The position numbers and the translations under genes are program-made. A stretch of 7,378 nucleotides of DNA, from the NCBI GenBank assembly GCA_937942205.1, contig CALDFO010000140.1, positions 1-7,378 of the forward strand, given 5' to 3'. Shown here piece after piece: positions 1 through 5,072 of this stretch. Origin of the DNA: an uncultured Alphaproteobacteria bacterium (lineage in GTDB: Bacteria > Pseudomonadota > Alphaproteobacteria > Micropepsales > Micropepsaceae). Under the pieces are notes generated by a model that worked only from the letters and a program-made list of their open reading frames with translations, had not been told where the DNA came from and did no database searches. Positions within the stretch are counted from its first letter, which is position 1, and the number at the start of each line of letters is the position of its first letter.

Positions 1-2299
1 GGCGGCGCTTGCGGCCATTCTCGCCCCGCTCGCGGGTTTCGCGGTCGCCGGATGCGCGCTCCTCGTCTTCCTCGGACTCGGCGGCATCGTCGGTTTCGAC
101 GACCTCCTCCTCTTCCTCGGCCTCTTCCACATAGTCCGGTTCGGGCTCGTCGGAGGGCACGAAGCCCGCCTCGATGCTGACCGCGGCGCTGCTGCGCGGA
201 CGCTCGCCCGGATCGCGGGTCTTGGTGCGTTCGATCTCGAAGGCGCCGCCCGCCATGCCCGGCTTGGGCTCGAAGGTGATCTCCAGGCCATGCTCGGCCT
301 CGATGCGCGCCAGTTCGTGGCGCTTCTGGTTGAGGATGTAGAGCGCCACCTCATTGTCGATCTTGACGGTCACGGCGGCGGCGCGGTTCTTCTCGCCTTC
401 CTCTTCCAGCCCGCGCAGGACGCGCAGGGCCGAGGATTCGATGGAGCGCAGCAGGCCGGTGCCCTGACAGTGCGGGCAGGTGACGGTGGAACCGGCGACC
501 ACGCCCGCGCGCAGGCGCTGGCGCGACATTTCCAGCAGGCCGAACTGCGAAATCTTGCCGATCTGGACGCGGGCGCGGTCGTTCTTCACCGCGTCGCGCA
601 GGCGTTTTTCGACCTCGCGGTCGTTGCGGCCTTCCTCCATGTCGATGAAGTCGATCACGATCAGGCCGGCCAGGTCGCGCAGGCGCAGCTGGCGGCCGAT
701 CTCGCTGGCGGCCTCCAGGTTGGTCTTGCGCGCGGTTTCCTCGATCGAATGTTCGCGGGTGGCGCGGCCGGAGTTCACGTCGATGGAAACCAGCGCCTCG
801 GTCTGGTTGATGACGATATAGCCGCCCGACTTGAGGGTGACGGTGGGCGAGAACATCGAATCCAGCTGGCTTTCGATGTGCATACGCTGGAACAGCGGCA
901 CCGTGTCCTTGTAGTGATGCACATGCTTGGCATGGCTGGGCATCAGCATCCGCATGAAGTCCTTGGCGTTGCGGTAGCCCTGTTCGCCTTCCACCACGAT
1001 GTCCTGCACATCCTTGGTGAACAGGTCGCGGATCACGCGCTTGATCAGGTCGCCTTCCTCATAGACGCAGGCGGGCGCGTTGGAGGACAGCGTCTTTTCG
1101 CGGATCGTGTCCCACAGCCGCAGCAGATAGTCATAGTCGCGGCGGATCTCCAGCTTGGTGCGGTTCTCGCCCGCGGTGCGGATGATCAGGCCCATGCCCT
1201 CGGGCAGTTCCAGCCCCTGGGCGGCGCTTTTCAGGCGCTTGCGGTCGGCGGCGTTGGTGATCTTGCGGGAGATGCCGCCGCCGCGCGGGGTGTTGGGCAT
1301 CAGCACGCAATAGCGCCCGGCCAGCGACAGATAGGTGGTGAGGGCCGCGCCCTTGTTGCCGCGCTCTTCCTTGACCACCTGCACCAGGATGATCTGGCGG
1401 CGCTTGATGACTTCCTGGATCTTGTAGTGCTTCTTGCGGACCCAGCGCTGCGAGGGGCGCTGCGCCTGGAGCGGCTGGGCGTCGCCGCCCTCCGCGCCCG
1501 CTTCGCCTTCGGCCTCGTCCTCGGCCGGGGCGGGCAGGGCGTCGCCCTCGATCACCTCGGTGTCGGTCGCGGCGGTCTGGGCCTCGACCGGCTCGATCTC
1601 GCCTTCATTCTCCTGGGCGGCCTCGGCGGCGGCGACATCGGCGTCTCCGTCATAGTCGGCCAGCGCCGCGGCGGCGGCTTCGGACTTGGACGGGACGGCA
1701 TCGTCCTCGTCATGATCGTGGTCGGCCTCGATTTCGATGGGGGCGCCGCCATGATTGACGAAGACATCGGCATGGTCGTCATCGTCTTCGGTGGCGGGGT
1801 CATCGGCCGTGGGGCCTTCGGCGGCGGAGGAGGCGTCCTCCTCCTCGTCCTTCTCGGGGGCGGCTTCCAGCGGCACCAGGGGCGCCATCTCGGCGCTGTC
1901 CTCGCCGGTATCGGCTTCGTCCTCGGCGTCCTCCTCCTCGGCGTCGGCGTCCTCGGTCTTGGCGCCGGTGATCTCGAAGGACTCGATATCGTCCTCCTGG
2001 CGGCGGCGGGCCTCGGCCTCCTGCTCGGCCAGCAGGGCCTGACGGTCGGCGACCGGGATCTGGTAATAGTCGGGATGGATTTCGGCGAAAGCCAGGAAGC
2101 CCTGGCGGTTGCCGCCATATTCGACAAAGGCGGCCTGCAGCGACGGCTCGACGCGCGTCACCTTGGCCAGATAGATGTTGCCCTTGAGCGGCCGCTTGGA
2201 GGCGGCCTCGAAATCAAATTCCTCGACCCTGGAGCCGTCCAGAACGACCACGCGGGTCTCTTCCGGGTGGTTGGCATCGATCAGCATACGTTTGGTCAT
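1..2299 (-). CDS. rne: Ribonuclease E (3' end beyond window)
   Basis: This is the endoribonuclease that starts bulk mRNA decay, processes rRNA and tRNA precursors and scaffolds the degradosome. Translation from the ATG at 2299-2297 gives MTKRMLIDANHPEETRVV, a typical alphaproteobacterial RNase E start, with GGAGA at 2309-2305 as ribosome-binding site. The S1 domain begins near residue 38 (GNIYLAKVTRVEPSLQAAFVEYGG). It is interrupted from about 87 to 283 by a low-complexity Asp/Glu/Ala-rich insert and resumes near 286 (WVRKKHYKIQEVIKRR). The catalytic Mg2+ ligands are visible as D507 in IDVNSGRATR and D550 in VIDFIDM; their 43-residue spacing equals that of E. coli D303/D346. The Zn-link is C608-P-H-C611. 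After about residue 700 the chain becomes disordered, first acidic (EEAEEEEEVVETDD) and then Arg-rich, as expected for the start of the degradosome-binding tail. There are 766 codons without a stop, so the C-terminus is missing. The S1 insert is typical of alphaproteobacteria in kind, but it is long here. Confidence 0.97.
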   Translation of the reverse strand, partial: MTKRMLIDANHPEETRVVVLDGSRVEEFDFEAASKRPLKGNIYLAKVTRVEPSLQAAFVEYGGNRQGFLAFAEIHPDYYQIPVADRQALLAEQEAEARRRQEDDIESFEITGAKTEDADAEEEDAEDEADTGEDSAEMAPLVPLEAAPEKDEEEDASSAAEGPTADDPATEDDDDHADVFVNHGGAPIEIEADHDHDEDDAVPSKSEAAAAALADYDGDADVAAAEAAQENEGEIEPVEAQTAATDTEVIEGDALPAPAEDEAEGEAGAEGGDAQPLQAQRPSQRWVRKKHYKIQEVIKRRQIILVQVVKEERGNKGAALTTYLSLAGRYCVLMPNTPRGGGISRKITNAADRKRLKSAAQGLELPEGMGLIIRTAGENRTKLEIRRDYDYLLRLWDTIREKTLSSNAPACVYEEGDLIKRVIRDLFTKDVQDIVVEGEQGYRNAKDFMRMLMPSHAKHVHHYKDTVPLFQRMHIESQLDSMFSPTVTLKSGGYIVINQTEALVSIDVNSGRATREHSIEETARKTNLEAASEIGRQLRLRDLAGLIVIDFIDMEEGRNDREVEKRLRDAVKNDRARVQIGKISQFGLLEMSRQRLRAGVVAGSTVTCPHCQGTGLLRSIESSALRVLRGLEEEGEKNRAAAVTVKIDNEVALYILNQKRHELARIEAEHGLEITFEPKPGMAGGAFEIERTKTRDPGERPRSSAAVSIEAGFVPSDEPEPDYVEEAEEEEEVVETDDAAESEEDEERASGDRETRERGENGRKRR

Positions 2300-2627
2300 G
2301 AAAATCTCCGGTGCGCGCGCGGGGCTGGCCGGGCGCACGGTGTGCGGCTGCGGCGGGGCGGCGCGAATGGTTGGTGGAAAGAAGGCACGCGGCCCCGCCC
2401 GCCGGAACGGTCACTTCATTTCTGAAGTCCGGGGCAGCGTCGGAAGGGATCGCGAAAAGGACGGTCATTGTTTCGTCTGGGCCGGTCGGCCGGCGGACGT
2501 TCCGTCCACGGCGTGGGGCCAAAGGGTTACCTGGGAAAGCCATTGTGCTCGCGTTGGTCGCGGGGCGTGGCAAGGGCCGCTCAGGGGCGCCCGGGACCGC
2601 GCGAGAATCGCAAGGCACTACCGGACG
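2300..2627 (-). promoter_or_regulatory. Probable long 5' leader of rne
   Basis: About 330 bases lie between a promoter-like sequence (2634-2662) and the rne start, with no convincing gene. In E. coli the rne mRNA has a 361-nt leader with hairpins through which RNase E represses its own synthesis; a similar role here is inference from length and position. Inverted repeats seen include GGACG-TTC-CGTCC at 2495-2507, the overlapping CCACG-G-CGTGG at 2506-2516 (the two share 2506-2507, so they could be alternatives), and ACTTCA-TTTC-TGAAGT at 2413-2428. The 5' boundary depends on the promoter guess. A same-strand reading frame (2618 to 2214) crosses this stretch and overlaps the rne start, but it has no recognisable protein character. 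Confidence 0.4.
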
Positions 2628-2633
2628 GGAGTT

Positions 2634-2662
2634 TTTGTAGGGTGCGCCCAGGGTTTCAACAA
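2634..2662 (-). promoter_or_regulatory. Candidate sigma70-type promoter of rne
   Basis: Reading the minus strand, TTGTTG (2662-2657) is followed after exactly 17 bases by TACAAA (2639-2634). The -10 matches TATAAT at four of six positions and the -35 matches TTGACA at three of six. This would put the transcription start near 2627. It is a weak match, chosen mainly for its correct spacing and position upstream of rne. Confidence 0.3.
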
Positions 2663-2700
2663 GCAGTTAATGGGCCCGGCGTCGATACCGCGCAACCCTG

Positions 2701-2757
2701 AATCCGGTAATAATGTTAAATATCAAATACTTATATCAATGTCTTGTGACATTAAAT
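2701..2757. other. AT-rich intergenic block next to the hydroxylase stop
   Basis: Roughly 57 bases are made mostly of A and T in a window that is otherwise very GC-rich. They lie directly downstream of the hydroxylase stop codon and upstream of the rne promoter candidate. The block contains an inverted repeat AATGTC-TTGT-GACATT (2738-2753) three bases past the stop codon, and the direct repeat TATCAA at 2721-2726 and 2734-2739. The hairpin is weak and has no adjacent U-tract, so it is not a convincing intrinsic terminator. The block could act as an upstream promoter element or a site for an AT-binding nucleoid protein; both are inference. Confidence 0.4.
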
Positions 2758-3422
2758 CAGCTTGCGGACCACAGGCGCAGCAGATTGTTGCGGACCGCGT
2801 CCAGCCGGATGCGGTTTTCCCAGCGCATGTTGAGCCCCTCCAGCGCCGCCACCTCGCTCAATTCATAAAGCTGGGTGCGCTGGTATTCCTGGGCGATCAG
2901 GCTTTCGATGAAGGTGATCGAGACCAGCCGCTGGCCCCGGCGGACCGGCGCCACCTGGTGCAGCTGGGTTGAGGGGTAGACCACCACGCTGCCGGGCTCG
3001 CCCTTGATCACCACCGGTTGGGTGCCCAGATGGACCACCAGTTCGCCGCCCTCATAGCTGGCGGGCGGGTTCAGCCAGACGGTCGCCGACAGGTCGGAGC
3101 GGTGCATCGCGTTGCCGAACCGCATGTGAGAAGTGTCGGCATGGATGCCATACTGCATCCCCACCTCGTAACGGGCCAGCAGGGGTGGCGCGACATGGCG
3201 GGGAAAGGCGAAGTCGCGGAATGGTTCGGAGCGGGCAAAGGCATCGGCCACGATCCGCGCGGATTCCGCATAGCCCGGATCGGTATGGCTGACCTGGAGA
3301 TTGTTCTTGGTCTCCATCGCGGGATTGGAGATTCGCCCGTCAACAAAGGGCGTGGCGGCGGCGATGGCCTGTAGGCGGGCCACTTCCGCCGGGCTTAAAA
3401 AATCTTTTATTTCCAGAAACAT
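2757..3422 (-). CDS. PKHD-type hydroxylase, PiuC/YbiX family Fe(II)/2-oxoglutarate dioxygenase
   Basis: This is a complete cytosolic protein of 221 residues, close to the usual length of about 225 for the family. Enzymes of this type use Fe(II), O2 and 2-oxoglutarate to hydroxylate a substrate; the substrate here is unknown. The double-stranded beta-helix core carries the iron triad H94-x-D96 (YGIHADTSHM) and H155 (STQLHQVAPV), with R165 ten residues later as the expected 2-oxoglutarate-binding Arg (RRGQRLVSITFIESL). A helical tail from about 178 to 221 fits the PKHD C-terminal domain. The start ATG at 3422-3420 follows a G-rich ribosome-binding stretch (AGGGGG) in the divergent gap, and the stop is TGA at 2759-2757. 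In pseudomonads, piuC neighbours a TonB-dependent siderophore receptor; no such gene is visible here. The gene is transcribed towards rne and divergently from amiC. The symbol is left blank because orthology to piuC cannot be shown. Confidence 0.93.
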   Translation of the reverse strand: MFLEIKDFLSPAEVARLQAIAAATPFVDGRISNPAMETKNNLQVSHTDPGYAESARIVADAFARSEPFRDFAFPRHVAPPLLARYEVGMQYGIHADTSHMRFGNAMHRSDLSATVWLNPPASYEGGELVVHLGTQPVVIKGEPGSVVVYPSTQLHQVAPVRRGQRLVSITFIESLIAQEYQRTQLYELSEVAALEGLNMRWENRIRLDAVRNNLLRLWSAS

Positions 3423-3454
3423 CCGTCATCCCCCTGAGGCCGGACATTAGCAAA

Positions 3455-3487
3455 GGCCCGGCAGGAAACAAACCGCCCCGCCGGGCC
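3455..3487. repeat. 8-bp inverted repeat in the hydroxylase-amiC divergent gap
   Basis: GGCCCGGC at 3455-3462 is the exact reverse complement of GCCGGGCC at 3480-3487, with 17 bases between. It lies between two divergent start codons, so it cannot be a terminator for either gene. The left arm sits inside the spacer of a weak minus-strand promoter-like pair (TTGTTT, then TAATGT ending at 3444) upstream of the hydroxylase. An operator role is therefore possible, but in GC-rich DNA such a repeat could also arise by chance. Confidence 0.4.
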
Positions 3488-3507
3488 GCCATGCTAGGCT
3501 GACGCAT

Positions 3508-3535
3508 CCAGATTCGGAGCGCCAGATTCGGAGTG
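3508..3535 (+). repeat. 14-bp tandem duplication carrying two Shine-Dalgarno copies before amiC
   Basis: The unit CCAGATTCGGAGCG (3508-3521) is followed at once by CCAGATTCGGAGTG (3522-3535), identical except for one base. Each copy contains GGAG (3516-3519 and 3530-3533) and one GATTC (3511-3515 and 3525-3529), a GANTC site of the kind methylated by CcrM in many alphaproteobacteria. The second GGAG ends five bases before the GTG at 3539, which decides that start. The first GGAG ends 13 bases before the alternative GTG at 3533. Confidence 0.75.
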
Positions 3536-3538
3536 TTC

Positions 3539-4897
3539 GTGCGCGTCGCCTTTGTCCTGTTCGCTGTCGCCGCCGTCCTGTCCGTGGCGGTGCTGAAGGC
3601 TCAAGGACAGGATCCGCGTCAGGACGATCCCATCAGCAACCTGCTGCGCCAGCAGGGCGATGCGGCGAAAAACCTGCCCGCCGCCCCATCCAGGCCCACG
3701 CCCGCGCCGCTGCCCGGCCCCTCGGTGGGCAGCCGGCCGCGCGGGCCCCTGCCGATGGTGATGAGCGCCCGCATCGGCGAGCATGACGACCGCACCCGGC
3801 TGGTGATCGAACTGTCCGACCCGGTGAACCTGCGCGCCTTCGTGCTAGCCAATCCCGACCGTGTGGTGATCGACATGCCGGAAGTGTCGTGGCGGCTGGG
3901 CGCGCCGCCCCGGCCCAGCGGCTTCGGCTCCATCAAGTCCTATCGCTATGGCCAGTTCCGCGCCGGAAATTCGCGCATGGTGATCGACCTGAACCGGCCG
4001 GTCAGCCTGTCCGACACCCTGGTGCTGCCGCCGTCCAACGGCTTCGGCTACCGGGTGGTGATCGACCTGTTTCCCTCCACCCGGCCCAAATTCGACGCCC
4101 AGGCAGGCTGGCCCGCCGACCTGCGCAAGCGCGAGACCGATGCCGAGCGGCTGGCCGCGATGATCGCCGCCGACCGCGCCCCGCCCGCGCGCGGGCGCAG
4201 CGGCAGGAAGATCATCGTGATCGATCCGGGGCATGGCGGCCTGGATGCCGGCACGGTGGGCGTCAACGGGCTGATGGAAAAGGACCTGGTGCTGGCGCAG
4301 AGCCTCAAGCTGTCGCGGGAGTTGAAAGCGCGGGGCTATACCGTCTATCTGACGCGCGAGACCGATACCTTCGTGCCGCTGCGCCAGCGCGTCGCCATCG
4401 CCCGCGCCGACAAGGCCGACCTGATGATCTCCATCCATGCCGACTCCAACCCCGATCCCGAGACCAGCGGCACCTCGATCTATACCCTCAGCGACGGCCG
4501 CTCCGACCGCGAGGCGGCGGCGCTCGCCAAGCGCGAAAACCAGTCCGACATCATCGCGGGCGTGGACCTGGGCGGCGACAACAATCCCGTCGCTCCCATC
4601 CTGATCGACCTGGCCCAGCGCGACACCATCAACAAGTCGTCGCGCTTCGCCACCGCCACCCTGGCCAGCATGGGGCGGGTGACCGACATCCTGGCGCGCA
4701 AGCCGCATCGCAGCGCCAGCCTGGCGGTGCTGGTCGCGCCCGATGTTCCAGCGGTGCTGCTGGAACTGGGGTACCTGTCCAACCGCGCCAACGCCGCCCA
4801 GATGAACACCGATGCCTGGCGCACCAAGGTCGCGGGCGCCATCGCCGATGCGGTGGATCAGCAATTTACCGTCCCCGGCCAGGCGGCCAAGCAATGA
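3539..4897 (+). CDS. amiC: N-acetylmuramoyl-L-alanine amidase AmiC (AMIN + Amidase_3)
   Basis: This is a periplasmic zinc amidase that cuts the bond between N-acetylmuramic acid and L-alanine in peptidoglycan, mainly to separate daughter cells. The GTG at 3539 gives 452 residues starting MRVAFVLFAVAAVLSVAVLK, a classic signal peptide; the GTG at 3533 would add only two residues and has a poorly placed Shine-Dalgarno. A Pro-rich linker (about 45-72) is followed by an AMIN domain (about 73-182), which targets amidases to the septum. The Amidase_3 domain covers about 224-445. It shows zinc ligands H232 (DPGHGG), E247 (MEKDL) and H300 (SIHADS), and catalytic E409 (LLELGYLSN). An insert rich in charged residues (about 320-370, DGRSDREAAALAKREN onward) matches the position of the autoinhibitory helix described in amidases activated by EnvC/NlpD-type partners; that regulation is inferred. 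The stop is TGA at 4895-4897. The mrcA gene follows on the same strand after 175 bp. Confidence 0.96.
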   Translation: MRVAFVLFAVAAVLSVAVLKAQGQDPRQDDPISNLLRQQGDAAKNLPAAPSRPTPAPLPGPSVGSRPRGPLPMVMSARIGEHDDRTRLVIELSDPVNLRAFVLANPDRVVIDMPEVSWRLGAPPRPSGFGSIKSYRYGQFRAGNSRMVIDLNRPVSLSDTLVLPPSNGFGYRVVIDLFPSTRPKFDAQAGWPADLRKRETDAERLAAMIAADRAPPARGRSGRKIIVIDPGHGGLDAGTVGVNGLMEKDLVLAQSLKLSRELKARGYTVYLTRETDTFVPLRQRVAIARADKADLMISIHADSNPDPETSGTSIYTLSDGRSDREAAALAKRENQSDIIAGVDLGGDNNPVAPILIDLAQRDTINKSSRFATATLASMGRVTDILARKPHRSASLAVLVAPDVPAVLLELGYLSNRANAAQMNTDAWRTKVAGAIADAVDQQFTVPGQAAKQ

Positions 4898-4919
4898 ATT
4901 TTGTGTTACCTCCATCCGT

Positions 4920-4954
4920 CGCAGCTCGGGTTTGCAGGCAAACACCTCGCTGCG
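4920..4954 (+). repeat. Intergenic stem-loop 1 (amiC-mrcA)
   Basis: CGCAGC (4920-4925) pairs with GCTGCG (4949-4954). Inside, after a 2x2 internal loop, GG (4928-4929) pairs with CC (4945-4946). After a bulged A at 4944, GTTTG (4930-4934) pairs with CAAAC (4939-4943) around the loop CAGG. Such a long interrupted hairpin, beginning 22 bases after the amiC stop, is unlikely to be accidental. It has no U-tract. Confidence 0.6.
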
Positions 4955-4956
4955 CC

Positions 4957-4981
4957 GTTTGGTACGCTGCCTCTACCAAAC
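4957..4981 (+). repeat. Intergenic stem-loop 2 (amiC-mrcA)
   Basis: GTTTGGTA (4957-4964) is perfectly complementary to TACCAAAC (4974-4981), giving an 8-bp stem with a nine-base loop. It begins three bases after stem-loop 1 and abuts stem-loop 3 with no gap. Confidence 0.6.
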
Positions 4982-5014
4982 TCCCCCGCAATGGGCGCTT
5001 CGCGCTGCGGGGGA
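4982..5014 (+). repeat. Intergenic stem-loop 3 (amiC-mrcA), strongest stem
   Basis: TCCCCCGCA (4982-4990) pairs with TGCGGGGGA (5006-5014). After a four-base left-hand bulge (4991-4994), GCGC (4995-4998) pairs with GCGC (5002-5005) around a TTC loop. The stem is strong enough to terminate or to protect an amiC transcript end, but the following bases (AGGAAGCCCG) give no U-tract, so it is not a standard intrinsic terminator. GC-rich CCCCCGC/GCGGGGG hairpins of this kind occur as dispersed intergenic palindromes in alphaproteobacteria; membership here is inferred. Confidence 0.65.
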
Positions 5015-5032
5015 AGGAAGCCCGTATTCCCC

Positions 5033-5061
5033 TTTCCAACCGTCTGTCCGGTCTTTAGAAT
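5033..5061 (+). promoter_or_regulatory. Candidate promoter just upstream of mrcA
   Basis: TTTCCA (5033-5038, four of six matches to TTGACA) is followed after 17 bases by TAGAAT (5056-5061, five of six matches to TATAAT). The predicted start of transcription is near 5068, only about five bases before the mrcA ATG at 5073. This fits the absence of any Shine-Dalgarno sequence in front of mrcA and suggests a nearly leaderless mRNA. Confidence 0.4.
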
Positions 5062-5072
5062 TCGCGTCTCCC

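Noticed and set aside
290..2425. 711-codon open frame on the plus strand opposite rne
   Set aside because: It lies antisense to the clearly identified rne. Its Gly/Leu/Val-rich sequence mirrors the Asp/Glu/Ala codons of the acidic insert. Long shadow frames are expected in GC-rich coding DNA.
2214..2618. Same-strand 134-codon frame upstream of and overlapping rne, considered as a leader peptide
   Set aside because: There is no Shine-Dalgarno at its starts, no recognisable protein features, and it overlaps the rne start in another frame. Ribosome profiling would be needed to revive it.
2738..2753. Terminator of the hydroxylase gene
   Set aside because: The stem is only six base pairs, AT-rich, and not followed by a T-run on the minus strand.
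3490..3507. Promoter -10 (TGCTAGGCT) for amiC
   Set aside because: It matches the consensus at only three positions, and nothing resembling a -35 lies 16-18 bases upstream.
3845..4945. 366-codon minus-strand and 389-codon plus-strand frames overlapping amiC
   Set aside because: Both overlap the intact amidase in other frames and give low-complexity Arg/Gln/Gly-rich sequence without motifs.
4982..5014. Rho-independent terminator after amiC
   Set aside because: The stem is strong, but neither strand has a T-tract next to it, so it is reported as a stem-loop rather than a terminator.
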